Below, piece by piece: positions 48,864-60,800 of a stretch of DNA of 64,000 bases (positions within the stretch are counted from its first letter, which is position 1; every line of letters begins with the position of its first letter). The stretch lies in NCBI GenBank assembly GCA_910589415.1, contig OU342631.1, positions 12,896,001 to 12,960,000 of the forward strand, in the 5' to 3' direction. The translations under genes and the position numbers were made by a program. Source of the DNA: Malachius bipustulatus (Eukaryota > Arthropoda > Insecta > Coleoptera > Melyridae). The notes under the pieces are model-generated. The model was not told the DNA's origin. It searched no databases and saw only the letters and a program-made list of their open reading frames with translations.

Positions 48864-49413
48864 TGTTAACTCCCGTCGAAGAGCTAAAAATGTTAACGAC
48901 GCGATTCGATCCTGAAAGGGGCTAATGACGAAACGCCACGTAATGACAAGAATCAAAATTTATAGGATGATTGAAGGACCAGGCTATAATTGCCAATGAT
49001 TGACAGGAACACAATTAATTAATAATTATCGAAATTACTGACCTTGTGTCTTGTCCGACTAGAAGGGGCACTTGTTTTAATTTGCGAGATGTTGTAACTA
49101 TTATTATTGTTCACTTTGCTCCACTATGTAGGTACCCACGATTGTTCCACTAATTATTAACGATAACGAATGCTCGCTCGATCCGCGGCTCCTTTTCGAG
49201 TAAAAGGGCTACGCGTCTAAACCAACGTCGATGATGGTACGAACGGCACTCTGTCGAGCTCTACTCTCTCTCGATGTTAAACTTTGACTCTTTGTGTGGT
49301 CTCCCCGGTCAGGTGTCCTTTTTCTACTTCCCGATGTGTAAAGGGAGAGGAAGGGGTAGGAGACGGTAGTATCTTAGAGAATACGAAACAAATTATTCGC
49401 CAAGGACGAAACA
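48864..49413 (+). mobile_element. Solo LTR (550 bp), family S, copy 2
   Basis: It begins TGTTAACTCCCGTCG and ends GACGAAACA, with a perfect five-base target duplication AGAAG at 48859-48863 and 49414-49418. It is the inverted homologue of 24314-24845. There is an 18-bp length difference, with extra sequence around 49160-49205. Confidence 0.88.
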
Positions 49414-49870
49414 AGAAGTCTACAACTACCTGTTAGATTCTCAAACCACTTTTTTTCAGTTTGACGCAGACTTTGACTTTGTGGATTGTATTTCCCAAGC
49501 AACAATTGCGCCTGCCTTAATCCTGGGAGGCCTTTCCAGAAGTCTTGTCTTTGGGTTTCCTCTTGTTTTTTAATTTATTTCTTTGAAAACATTCCCTCTA
49601 TTCCGCAAAAAGGTTCCGGCTCTATGAACACCGTTTTTGCTTCTCGTTTAACTAGGCTGTCAGCTTCTTCATTGCCTTTTACACCTTTGTATCCTGGCAG
49701 CCAAGGGAGAGCTACCTTGTTTCCTTTTCCTAATTTATTTAGCTGCATTTAAGCATTCCCACACCATTTTTGAATTGATGACGTATGAACTCAATGCTTT
49801 AATGGACGTGACAACTTCAGTAGCTTTGCTGAATATTTTGATATAATATTACCAGGCTCTAAAGATGGTG
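49414..49870 (-). pseudogene. LINE RNase H fragment
   Basis: The minus strand gives KVALPWLPGYKGVKGNEEAD, then SLVKREAKTVF, a stop, and FWKGLPGLRQAQLLLGKY. LPGYKGVKGNEEAD is the C-terminal catalytic block of LINE-encoded RNase H. A frameshift upstream separates VINSKMVWECLN from it. The protein would continue into the Cys/His tail at 48190-48385. Confidence 0.85.
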
Positions 49871-51779
49871 ATGACGGTGATAACCATTCTGGTTCTCCAA
49901 TCGATTTACTATGTATCGTGCATGCGCGAGAGGTCCTCTTAACAACTCAAGAACATTAAACTCGTTCTTTTGCGATCTCGTTTAATTAATTAGAATGAGC
50001 AGCTAAAAACTTCGCCAACCACTCAGTGAAGGTACGTTATTGCTGTAATTTTCTTCAGTTATCGCTTGATTTATTAGCGTCAATTTTTATGTTCATGGGA
50101 GGTTGTGGAGTCAAGATGGCTGATAATATTTTGAAAGGATAAATTTTATTACCTTTCATTCATTGCTTTTTGTTTCAGATAGTGTTTATAGGTAGATGAT
50201 AGGGATGATAGATATGAGAGAGGTAGATCCATTATATTTGTTAATAGTAGACCTCTCGAAAGCGCTGGAAGTATATGAACTGTATTTGACGCCATCCGCT
50301 TTCGAAAGTTCATGCGACTTATGATTTGATTTCTACAATTCAAGTGATTGTGAGCTTGCTGAATTTATTTTCAAGGAGCTCGCCCCCTTGTCTGGGATCT
50401 TTCTTCCTTCAAGATGAGGGATTAGACCTGAACATCGAACCGGTGATCGAGTTCCAGAAACACAAGTCCAGGGTTTCCTTAGTTTGTTCGCCCCAATACT
50501 ATTGCTAGCTATACGTATACCTATACATTAACGCCTGGAGCGCGTTCAAAAGAAAAGTTTTCTTAATAAGATTCTTCTACTTTGATATAATTCATTTTAA
50601 TTAACCTTTTAATCTCTTAAAACACAATGGTACCGTCTTAAGGATTCTATTTCCAAAACTTGAACATTATTTGTGAATTGGTCAAATATATTTATTTTAT
50701 TTTTTAATTCCAGCAGACATTGCTGGATATTTTAATCACAATATAGGGGTATAATAATTAATTAAATTTACCCTCCAGCCTCTAGTAATCTAAAATGTTA
50801 TCGAAACCTCTGGAATATTATGATTATTCACAATTTCCATTTAAGCTCGTTTACGCCGAACTGCTTTTAAAATTAGAGTTCGGTTCGGGAAACGTAATTA
50901 CATTTAATATGTACCGACGTTTCTATACCTACCCATATTAACTAAATCAGAAATTCAATCACATAATAAAAAAACCCAGAAGAGAACAGCTCCAGGGTCG
51001 CGTATTCACGTAAAGAAATAATTTCATGTTTCCGGGGCGCTCACAGCGGAGAACAAGTAAACTCTTCTGGAACATCCACCTGTTAAACATTAGCGACATC
51101 GAGCCGAAGCATGTTTGTTCAGTATTCAAATGTAGCTTAATGCCCTCGGAAAACATTATTAAAAGCAAACAAAAGAGAGGCACGAATGTTTCCCTTTCGA
51201 GCCGTTCACGTCATTTATATGGAAAATTATTAACGTTCAGAGTGACTGCGTCCGAGGGAGAGGGAGGCCTCTTTGATGTGCGGTTTTTTTCCGCCGAACT
51301 CTACTAGTTCCCGTGAAAAATGCAAATACTTTCGGAAGTATTCTATGGGTCGGGGTTGCGTGCCTGCAGCAGAGATATTGGCTCGTTGGCTTGCCTATCG
51401 CCCGAAATTATTGAATTATGTACGAGTAGGTACTAGGCAACAAATTTACATTTATATTGCCACAAACACCCCCTTAGTTCAGGCTTCAAGCCGATCATGT
51501 TTTATTAGTGATAGTGATAGTCATGCATGATTCTCCATACTTGACGCGCCCTGATCACCGCGCTTAACCGATTTCTTATTTCAAATAAAAAACCTTTCAG
51601 TGGTATCAGTACGAGTCAAATTGACATGTTGATCATACATTTTGATCAAATATAATTAGACGATGCCCTGACATCTCTATCAAGATAACCCTTAGGTGTT
51701 ACTGAGAAGAATCAATGTAAATCAGGGAGGGATGTAGAGAATGAAGGGGGGGGGGGGGGGTCCAAAAAGTCCCAATTTT
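49871..51779. other. Unassigned DNA, about 1.9 kb
   Basis: A 13-14 G run lies at about 51745-51760. No coding sequence was recognised. Confidence 0.5.
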
Positions 51780-52900
51780 TCACTTGTTTTTTCGAACAGC
51801 TTCAAACCACTTTTAGATTCTAATCCCAGCCTCATTCTCCCTTCTTCTACGAAAGAATTCATTGCGTTGAACCCGAAATTAACACCCTGATTCCTAGGGC
51901 GCATTCGCATCCTCCAGCCTTCCTCTCTCCCTGGTCAATGACACAACCCCCTATCAATACCTCGCTTAACTTGCTCGAAAAGTCATCAACCAGCAACAAC
52001 TCTTACAATATTATATTCAGAGAGATAATCTCCCACTTTCCAAGCTTCAATATCTACACCGACTGTGTTGACGAACCCTGTCGTCAAACGACAGTTTGGA
52101 GTGTAGTGATCACTCCTTCTAGTGAACTCCTGTCTATCTTTTGCAGATTTTCTCTGCCGAGTTATATGCCATCCTTGAAGTGGTCTAACGCATAGTCTCC
52201 AACCACGATTCATAATCTCTGACACTTTAAGCTCCCTCCTCGCTATTAAACAGACTACCCTCTTCTCAAACAAATTAAAGTCAAGCTTGCAGAATACCCA
52301 GAGAGGATTTTCCTATATCCCTCTCCCCATGTCGATATTGAAGGGAATGAGAAAGCCGATTCAGTAGCCAAAATAACTGCTTCAGCTAGTGACAACTTTA
52401 CTCAGATTCATCTTCCTAACCGATCAAGCCACTCACTCGATCAAAAATTCTTCCACTTTGGCATGTAAACTGGAAACTAGTAACATTAAAACTCTCCTAT
52501 TCTAGCTGTCCACCCCTCCCATCCAACAGACACGACCTGGTCAAACTATAGAATCAGACTAGGACACACCAGACTATTTTCCTTCTCTCCAGACTGCTCC
52601 TCCTGCACTACCAGACTCACCAATTCACCATCCCTCACATTATTTTCTCATATCCCACTCTTCAACCACTCCAAACACCATGTCGTTGCCTCTAGTGATA
52701 GTGACATCCTCGCATACCCTTGTTTCATCAACAATAACATACTCGACTTCTTCAAGAAGGTCGGCTTCTTCAACCTGATCTAATCGATTGATCTAACTGC
52801 TGCTAATGACCCTCAATGGTTAATGCAGCCTATTTCAATTAACAAAAAGATCTGTAAACTAGAGTTAAGTAGCTTAAGCTTCAACCCTATCACCCTATGG
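51780..52900 (+). pseudogene. LINE RT thumb, RNase H and zinc tail
   Basis: On the plus strand blocks occur in LINE order. A PPINTSL stretch is followed by FNIYTDC (the first RNase H Asp, usually IYTDGS) near 52046. Then comes HVDIEGNEKADSVAK near 52315-52372 and YRIRLGHTRLFSF with CSSC near 52548-52610, resembling the R-G-H-TRL block before the Cys/His motif in jockey/I-like elements. Stops and frameshifts occur throughout. The polymerase core is missing or unrecognisable. Confidence 0.78.
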
Positions 52901-54269
52901 CGATCCTGACCTAATTAATAGAACCCGTTATTACCAGATTGTCGCATGCGGCAAACCTACCGTGATGGCTATAGTTTATCACAAAGCTTTAGAAATTTGT
53001 TAGCGCTGTTACGAATCAGCCTGTATAGTGTTGTGTTAATGAGAGTTAATTTATGTTAAGAATGAATTTAACTTATAGATGACAATGAAATATTCCGAGA
53101 ATTTTAGTATTTTTCCTTCAAGAAAGCAACAAAACGTACCGTTATAACCTATAGGCGAACTCGAGTTCTAATCCGATGCAAGAAACGCGAAAACGTGAAT
53201 ATTTCGACGGAAGTCCGCCGCTTTTTCTCGGCCGTATCGCGTGTTTTCTCAGAAGAGAACGGGACTTTTTGCCCATCAAACGAATTTATTGTATTGTAAA
53301 GGATTTTATCGATTTACGGTCCATGAATTTTTCGTCTTAGATTGATAAGTCTGCGAGCTGGTCGCTCTTTTTGATACGACGAACGATGAGGATATTAAAA
53401 AGGGCAATTTCTTTGTGTGTACGGCACGCTATCTAAATTTGAATTCCTATGCATTTTCATATATACGGGGTGGTCTTAAATATTAAAAGCCACAACAGTA
53501 CGTTAGAGGATACTCTTTATAGTGATGGCACCCTGGAAATAGTAAAAATCTTCTCGCAGAGAAATTCACTTCTCACAAGACATAGCTTTTTCAAAGATAT
53601 GAAACACTTTTAAAATGAAGACTTAATTACATGACCTCCAATGTCATTTAAATTTTGAAGTTGAGTAAGAACTGCAACGTTTTTTTTGATATATTGTAAC
53701 GGCTTAGTAAACTTATACGAAGATTGCATTCAAGAAATCTGACTACGTTAATTTATATTCAAAGATATTTATATAACAACTTATGTAGGTATTTCAAAGC
53801 TACCTCGAATTTGTTAAACAAAACATATTTATAAAAAATTAACTGACCATCGTAGAAACACGATGAGATGATATCTTATTGAAGCGTAAATAATAAGCTA
53901 TCCCTAACCGGACCTCGTTACCTTCCATGCAAACGGCTAATCTAACAAGACCCATTCCCACGGTTATCCTAAAGACCTAGATTTCAGTGGTAATACTTCA
54001 GTTTAAAATGATTCGCGCGAACATTTAGGGAGGGGGAAACCACATTGGGAACTGAGACCAAGTTTTTGTCTGTCGTGCTCTTTTCTCGGGAGTTCCAGGT
54101 CGAGCAGGGCACTGTTAGGGTTGCTAGGGACGTTAAAATAAAGCAGGTGTATTAAAAAATTCAGTTGTCTCATTTATATCAAATCTCGCATATTATGCAC
54201 CTTTTGCTTCACGTCTGTGTTTAAAAGAACCAATAACAAAACACAACGTAGAGTTCTAGGGGTTCTTAA
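52901..54269. other. Unassigned DNA, about 1.4 kb
   Basis: No protein similarity or repeat family was recognised. Confidence 0.5.
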
Positions 54270-54760
54270 CACTAAACGATGACAACCACAAAGGGTAAGT
54301 AATGTCGGCCATTCTGTTTGAAATATTTGAAATTAGGGATTTCGGGCATGGTAACCTCAAATTCAAAGCAGACTTCAGGACGGGAATTTGACAAGACGTT
54401 CATGACAAACTAGTAGACATTCCAATTCCCAAACGTCAAAGGCGTTCTTCTGGAGCACACCGGTGGCCGAGTGGTTCAGTGGGCGGTCTGCTGAATCACT
54501 GGACCCGGCGGACTGAGTCTTTGGGACCCGGCTCTGGGTGTCTGTGTTGTCCGTTCTACTATTTGTTTGGCATACTTGAGGCTGGGTGTATGAGCAAGAG
54601 GCTCCAAACCCATATTACCGGTGTGGAGCGACTTTGTCTTAACTACATAGTGAAGACCGATGCTCCCCCTTTTTTTTAAAGGCGTTCTCCTTTTTAAATC
54701 TTTCAGTTATTTGGTGATTCGACCAGGATATAGATTGTTACATTACAAATATATTTTTAT
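54270..54760. repeat. Composite-family copy, interrupted by a SINE
   Basis: It matches 21800-22150: GGGTAAGTAAT-T-GGCCATT, AACCT-AAATTCAAA, CGGGAAT, TTCATGACA-A, AACGTCAAAGG-GTTCTTC, then GACCAGGATAT after the SINE. Confidence 0.65.
54449..54677 (+). mobile_element. tRNA-derived SINE with 11-bp TSD
   Basis: Identical 11-base sequences AAAGGCGTTCT flank it at 54438-54448 and 54678-54688. The head contains a Pol III A box TGGCCGAGTGG at 54464-54474, as in tRNA-Ser/Leu. A B-box-like region (GGGACCCGGCTCTGG) is degenerate. The 3' end is a T-rich run CCCCCTTTTTTTT rather than poly-A. It is not a functional tRNA because the arms do not pair. Confidence 0.82.
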
Positions 54761-54849
54761 GCAAGTGTTATGGTTGTCTTGTTCAATGATCCGTGAAAAT
54801 GGAAAAAAATGGATGCACTTTTCGGCGGAAGCTAACAAGCAATCTTGAG

Positions 54850-55430
54850 ACCTCTTGAGGCTAAATCGTCCGAAGTTTAAATATTCTCATGGACCCCCTA
54901 AACAAACACCAAGGCATAAGCGACAATGAATGACCAATATAAGAATGTCACGACCAACCTAAGAACGCAGAATTCTCAACAGGTACACTACCTTACCAAG
55001 CCACTCTGGACCCGCGACGGGTCCCAACGAAAAAGTGTCATCCAGAAGCAAACCCAGCAACCTAACACCCAGCCCAGCTGAGAAACCGAATTGTCTGAAG
55101 CATCAGTACACTGTTCATCCTTGGATCCACCACGTTTGTGATAGTGGCGTCATCAGCACTATACTCGTACACCACCCATTCAAACAGTTCGGGAAATCGG
55201 TTGTAAATTAAACGAAGAGCGTGTGAGCAAGAATTGACTCTTGAATCACCTCAATGCTCCCCATTCTCAAATTTAGGGGCAAAATATCTTGAAAGAATCT
55301 TTTTGAGCAGCAGGGAAACACAAACCCCTTCCCCTCCTCCTTCCGTCTGCAGATAAAATTAAAACAAACGAGAAACCTCCTGCAATTTATTACTGATACC
55401 TCCTTATTAAACACCGCAACGACCCTACTA
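54850..55430 (-). pseudogene. LINE reverse transcriptase fragment
   Basis: The minus strand reads VIQESILAHTLF, corresponding to the PQGSILGP-LF motif. A second frame gives DFPELFEWVVYEYSADDATIT, the catalytic ADD motif, near 55140-55205. LGLLLDDTF and VCLGGP-MRIFKLRTI blocks follow towards 54880. Motif order is that of the jockey/CR1-type LINE RT palm and thumb. Frameshifts and stops make it a dead fragment. Confidence 0.78.
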
Positions 55431-56174
55431 AATTTGAAAGCAATGTGGCATTATAGATTTATGTGGCTACCATTTAATACTCACCCTGCATATGTGAGAT
55501 GAAACGTTAAGTCAGACTGCATTAATTTCGAGAAATGCTCGCTTAATAAATCAAAAAGAAACACACGTACAATCGCACCGACTAATTAACTTTACGGGCT
55601 CACCTCAATACGCATAGCGAAACGAATTAACTTCAATCGTAGCGATTATAATCCGTTGATATTAATCACATCAATCGTATTAAGCTCTATAATTATTAAT
55701 TCAGCATCACAGCTCCTAAATACCCCGATTCGCACACCTAAATCCCACTAATAAAGTTACCCTACCCTTTCAATTCAGGCTAGCTGTTCCAGTCAACCGG
55801 TATACGAACGAGATGTGTCGTCCCTTAAAAATACTAAAAACGTCTGTGCATGAGGGATCCCTTATCCTTTTATCAGTTGGCTCGGCTGCTCGGAGAATTC
55901 CGCACTATCCTCGTTTAGGCCAGTTAGATTCCCCAGGATCGCTTTCTCCCCCGAGCTAACACCAACATCAGACTGAATTAGATGGCTCCCTGAATTGGGA
56001 CTGAGAGGGAACACTGATAAAATCGTTAATCTAAGAACGCCTGCCGGGTTATTGTTAGGGAACCGTCTTCTTTATAAAAAGCAAACTGAATCAAGTTATT
56101 CTAGTTCCTTTGCTATTATTGGAGTCAGTGTAAATAGATGCTTTGCGGGGCTCATAAGAGTAGTAATGTTTTTA
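55431..56174 (-). other. Presumed start of intron 1 of the host gene
   Basis: The donor at 56175 opens an intron running to lower coordinates. The interval holds no recognised repeat or coding block. Confidence 0.4.
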
Positions 56175-56175
56175 C

Positions 56176-56389
56176 CTGGTACGATTCTGGGACCATTGAT
56201 GGTGGACAGCGTGCCGCTGCCATACTTGACGTGACACGGGTCCGCGTTACTGGAGACGACAGCGATCTCGTCCAGCTCGTGGGAGTCGTTGTCGAGGGGC
56301 GGCCGGCCGCCCAAAGTGGACCCGCTGTCCTGCGACTGCTTGCGCCCGCTCCGCCAGCCCAGCACCAGTCTCTTGGCCGTAGCCGACAT
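56176..56389 (-). CDS. First coding exon of an unidentified host gene
   Basis: An ATG at 56389, with a purine at -3, opens 71 complete codons plus one base before the splice donor CAG|GTAAAA (exon ends at 56176, phase 1). The encoded N-terminus starts MSATAKRLVLGWRSGRKQSQ, is basic, then becomes Ser/Gly-rich and acidic (DNDSHELDE), and ends GTLSTINGPRIVP. An in-frame stop upstream at 56462-56464 supports this start. The block is strongly GC- and CpG-rich, unlike everything else in the window, which suggests selection on coding and 5' UTR sequence. I do not recognise the protein. No transmembrane segment or signal peptide is visible. No downstream exon was found in the window. Confidence 0.7.
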
Positions 56390-56593
56390 CTCGCCTCGCC
56401 GCCTTAAGCCGCCCGCAGCTAACCGCCCGTCGCAGCCTGTCGTGGCCAGGCCACCCCGGCGCTAGCCGACGGCGCCAAACCTGGTCGCCCAGCGCCGCTA
56501 CCGGCCGCCCGGCCGCGTCGCATCTCGAGTGAGATGAGCGGGCAGCCTCGGCTCGGGGGACAAGAAGTGCGGCCGATGCCCGGGGATATTTAC
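56390..56593 (-). other. GC-rich 5' UTR part of the host exon
   Basis: The CpG-rich block continues upstream of the ATG and stops abruptly at TATTTACCTGAAATAATGG. There the minus strand reads TTATTTCAG before GTAAATATCC, a plausible splice acceptor. The exon may therefore be internal, with a non-coding exon further right, or this may be the promoter-proximal CpG island. Confidence 0.45.
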
Positions 56594-57849
56594 CTGAAAT
56601 AATGGAACATTTCAATTCACGCATAAAAAATTATTATAAGTTATATCCAGTCGCCTATCAAAATGGTAGCGTGTGTTTTTTAATGAAGATTTCAAGTAGG
56701 TGCTTTGAAAAGGTGTGATTATCTCGAAATCTGTTAAAAAAGGCCTGGCAGGTGCACCGTGTGATAAATGGGGTAGCAACCTGATAGGGTTGCTTGATTG
56801 TAATAGGGTGAAATTGAAAGTTGGTGGGAATATGGTGGTTTTCTTGAAAATAATTCGGGTAACTTAGTGATAATGGATTGATAATGATCCAAGTTCATTA
56901 TCTAATTTAATAATGATAACATGAATCTGATGATAATAATAATGTCTGACTCTTTATTATAAGGCCGGTCAATGTTGATATAACCATATATCATGAAATC
57001 TAACCAGTGTCTCTACAGCCCTTACAAAGACATAGCGTGAGTCGTTATTGTAGGGGTGTTTAAAAAGCGCTGCTTGCCCAGAATTAAATTTCCAAACATT
57101 CAGGTGCGAGCTAGAAATGTAATAACGAATAATAACGATAATGGTGGTAATAAATAATAATGATAACCAGTAAAACAAACAAGCAATCAGTAAATAATGA
57201 AGAACAATTATTAAATAAACATAACCAGTTATTTAGGTCCGTGTAGGTCATTAGCCAGATTCAGTATCAATTAATTACTTTGTCATTTCGATTAAATTCT
57301 CGTAATAGTGTGATTTGAATAAATAATCCCCTGCAGGATTCAATTAATAACTATTCAGGGGAAACTTTTTAACTCGGTTTTATTTTCTCTAACTTCATTA
57401 AGGTTTAATTCTATCAAAGCCCCGGCGTTCTACGTTGCCACTAAAATTCCCTCTGCCTCTGAAGCGCTTGGTTCATTTACTTCATTTCAACCCTTTCCCG
57501 TCTCTGCACTGCTGTTTTTATCAAAATAGTCACTTTATTTTCCCATTTCTTGAATACTACTTTTTGTTTAGTCGTCTGCTTATCCCACACGTACTTGGAT
57601 ATTTTTCATCACCTAGAAGAATATTTTAGCTTTTTTTAAAGTTGGCAGACCGAAAAGGAGATTTGACTCAAAACGTAACTCAGTTTTCTTAAATTTTTGT
57701 CTCATTTGCTCCTGAATGATAACTGAATGACAGTAATGACACCCTACTTTACCAAATCGAACAAGTTACAATAAAACAATTTGTTGGCTTAGCTCTGCTC
57801 AGATATATCGGGCAACAGTCATTATACACAAGTCAAGGTAACCAAGGTT
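56594..57849. other. Unassigned AT-rich DNA upstream of the host exon
   Basis: (AAT)-rich sequence with no recognised element. It may hold the promoter or an upstream intron of the gene at 56.4 kb. Confidence 0.45.
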
Positions 57850-58425
57850 CGGTCAGCCACACTTTCGACCAAGGAAGCTGAAAAAATGAATGTTAGCTGA
57901 AATTTGGCGGAAAAAAGTCCGAAATTTTAAAATAATGACTAACGCTTTCCGCCACGATGCCACGGACTTAATAAACTGAAAAAGATCATTTTTGCTGAAT
58001 CTTTGCTGGAAAAAGTCCGACATTTCATAACAATATAATTTTTTTTTGGCCATAAACATCGAAACGGAAAAAAATCATTTTTGATGAAAATGTGCAGAAA
58101 AAGGTTCGATATACTATAATAATGGCTAGCCACGGATTTGTTAGACTGAAAAAACTAATTTTTGATGAAATTATGCTCAAAAAATTCCGAAATTTGTTAA
58201 TAAATGGTCAGCCATGCTTTAGGCAACGGACTTAAGAAACTGAAATAACAATTTTTCTGAAATTCTGCTCAAAAAGACTAAAATTTTATTATAATTGCCA
58301 ACCACGCTTTTGACCACGGACTTTATAAACTGAAAAAACAAATTTTCCGTGGAATTCTGCTCAAAAAAGACGGAAATTTTATAAAAATGACCATCTCCGC
58401 TTTCAGCCATGGGCTTAGAAACTGT
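57850..58425. repeat. Tandem array, about 90-bp unit, 6 copies
   Basis: Units begin around an ACTGAAAAA word at about 57878, 57975, 58065, 58146, 58240 and 58330. Each contains TTTTTGATGAAAT-TGC, AAAAAGTCCGAAATTT and CAGCCACG-TTT-GGCCACGGACTT blocks. Copies are substantially diverged, so the array is old. Confidence 0.8.
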
Positions 58426-58719
58426 CCCTCTCCCCGGCGGCCGTAAGCGTGGCTGGCCGAAGCGTATACTATACGATTTCTGACAAAGATAGCAAAACTC
58501 CCAAGGTCACGGTTAGGGCAACACAAATTATCAGCCAGTCAATAGTCAATTAGGAACCAGTTTAAGAACCTCCTCGGCTCATAATTCTTGTCCTCTAAGC
58601 GATGTCGACTATTTCCTCGCTTCTTTAAGTAACTTTGTCAAAATATTTTTTTTAACAGATTTCTTTGGACGAAAATTTTGTTAATACAGCAGTCTTGAGA
58701 TGCTATCAAACAACCTCAA
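58426..58719. other. Unassigned DNA before the copia relic
   Basis: No LTR or coding block was recognised. Confidence 0.4.
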
Positions 58720-60800
58720 CTATCACTTTTTAGTCTCTGGTTGGAGCTGCGTCAAAGTCCAAGTTTGGTTTTCTTCCAACGAGACAACTTCACGATCCAT
58801 GGCTTTCTTCCACTCCATTGAATCCTCACTCTTTAAGGCACCTTCAAAAGTTTCAGGATCCTTCATCACTTGATTGACGAACTCTTCCATAACAATAGCG
58901 CAATCTTCTTGTTATTTGGGCTCTTTGATAATCGATCGATCCTTCAAGACTCTTCTGGGTGTTTTTTTTTCAATTTCCCTCTTCACTAGAGTCGTCTAAT
59001 CACATTCGGTGTCTTATTTTCTGTCATTTCATGATGCCATTTTTCAGATTTTTGTTCATCTTCTTTGTTAACCCTTGAATTTTCTTCTTTATCGTTCTGA
59101 TCTTGCTTCCCATACTGGAAATCCATGATTGGTAGCTTGACATTGAGTTTACCTTCTCCTAACATTTCTTGGAATTGGACGTACCTTGACAGAATTACTT
59201 TGTGGTCCTCTTGAATAAAGATTCTGTAACGTCCATCTTCGTCATATCCCACAATAATCCTTTTACTGCTTTCTTCACCATCTTCTTTCTCTTCTCAGCT
59301 GGTATGTGTACATAACAGGAAGATCCAATGATGCGCAGATGTTTGATTTTGTTTTTTTTTCCATCCAAGGTTCGTAAAGACTGCCAAGTTCGTCTGAGAA
59401 TTTTCCTGCTCAATTGAGAATAAAAATTGCCGACATCGCTTACTAGCTCCCCCCATATTGCATCCGGAAAATCAACTTCACAGCTCGAGTATTTGACAGT
59501 CCTTGCCATCTCGATTATCGTGCGATCTTCACATTAACTGCCGCCATTTTGTTCTGATGTATCTCTCCATTTTCCCGTTCTCTATTAGAATTTGCCTAAC
59601 CTCTCCGCCCGTATCACTAGGCAATTGCTTCATTTTGTTCCCAAGTGTGTTTACGTGTGCCAGAAACTGTTTCAATATGACCTCAACCTCGGACTTCTTT
59701 TCATCACAACGTGGTAGCAAAATTTGATATAATTATCTTTGGAAACGGCCATAAAACGCTTCTTGCTGAAATATGCAGAAAATGGACCTACAACGTCAGT
59801 TGAAAATAGTTCCCCAGATCTCGTTGCCCCCACTCTAGTGATTTACCAAAAACACAGGGCTCACAAATTTGCTTGCTTACTTCACGGTCCCAGCTTACCC
59901 AACTCTCTCTGTCAAGTCAACATGCAAGAAAATTCTGTCAAAACAAAATTCAACAACTACGATGTTGAATTTTTGCCGCTTCAGCGATGTTGACCCTCTG
60001 AGCTTTTTCAGAAATAATCGATCGATGACTGTCTTGCACAGGGTTGCACCCTTGTTATAACCCCCTCATAGAACCGTTCTTCCATTGGCCTCCAACTCAC
60101 CGTCAAGTGAATTTTGCTTCTTTAATTTTTGGTCCGAGCTACTAAAACCGAAAAAAATGTCTCTAAATTTTTGGAACAAAGCAGACATCGGTACTTTTCC
60201 AATGGCTTTGAGAGCTTTTTTCCAGCGCCCATTATGACACAGGGACTCTGAAAATCTGGAACTGGTCCGAACAATTTGTCACGTGATTCGAAGCTCCGTT
60301 ATTAATCCACCATCCTGACGAAATAATTTCCACTTCTTCTTTTTAAAGATTTTAGCTTTTAGCTTGTTGTTAAGTTATTTGGGGTAAGGAGTGTCCGAGG
60401 TGCCTCATTCCCTGATTGGACTGAACTTGAAAAATATCTTCACTGACGGAACTTAGGGAAACATTGATGGTATCTAAGGCATTGCTCTGAGCGCTGAGGG
60501 AGTCGACCGTCAGCAATCCACTTTTTGCACTCTCAGATATCTCAAAATTCAATTTTAGAGCTTCCCAAGCTTCACACGCCGTTTCTTGCATATCTGTTCA
60601 CCTCACGGAATAAATTTCCGTTGCATTAGCTGCCAAGGGCTTGGGTTTCACTATTAACCTCCCTTCAATTACAACCACGGCTCCTTCATGGAAGTCTTTA
60701 AGTTTTCTTTTCCAAATCGACCAATCTGCCTCACTGACCTGTGGTTGGATGTGTTTCCGTAGCTCTATTATTTGAGAAAATAATGCCTCAGGAAAAATGA
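58720..60800 (-). pseudogene. Ty1/copia element relic, gag to RT start
   Basis: Minus-strand blocks occur in copia order. Gag has SEADWSIWKRKLKDFHEGAV (near 60680-60745) and ACEAWEALKLNFE. The pre-integrase zinc end is CEPCVFGKS (59843-59866). The integrase core has FSTDVVGPF with the first Asp and SDTGGE with the second. The linker has VYIP-like YVHIPAEKRKK and a GYDEDGRYRIFIQEDHKVIL segment. An RT beginning EEFVNQVMKDPETFEGAL and EWKKAMDREV follows. Integrase-before-RT order is diagnostic of copia. The middle of gag, the third integrase acid region and the RT core are missing, with many stops. No LTRs were identified. Confidence 0.85.

Noticed and set aside
54464..54560. Functional tRNA gene
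   Set aside because: A box is good but the B box is degenerate, arms do not fold, and the unit is bounded by a TSD as a SINE.
56247..56624. 125-codon minus-strand frame overlapping the host exon
   Set aside because: It is Arg/Ala-rich in the manner of a shadow frame of GC-rich DNA, and the alternative frame has a better start, an upstream stop and a splice donor.
57850..58425. CRISPR-like array
   Set aside because: Units are contiguous, diverged and lack regular unique spacers; the genome is eukaryotic.
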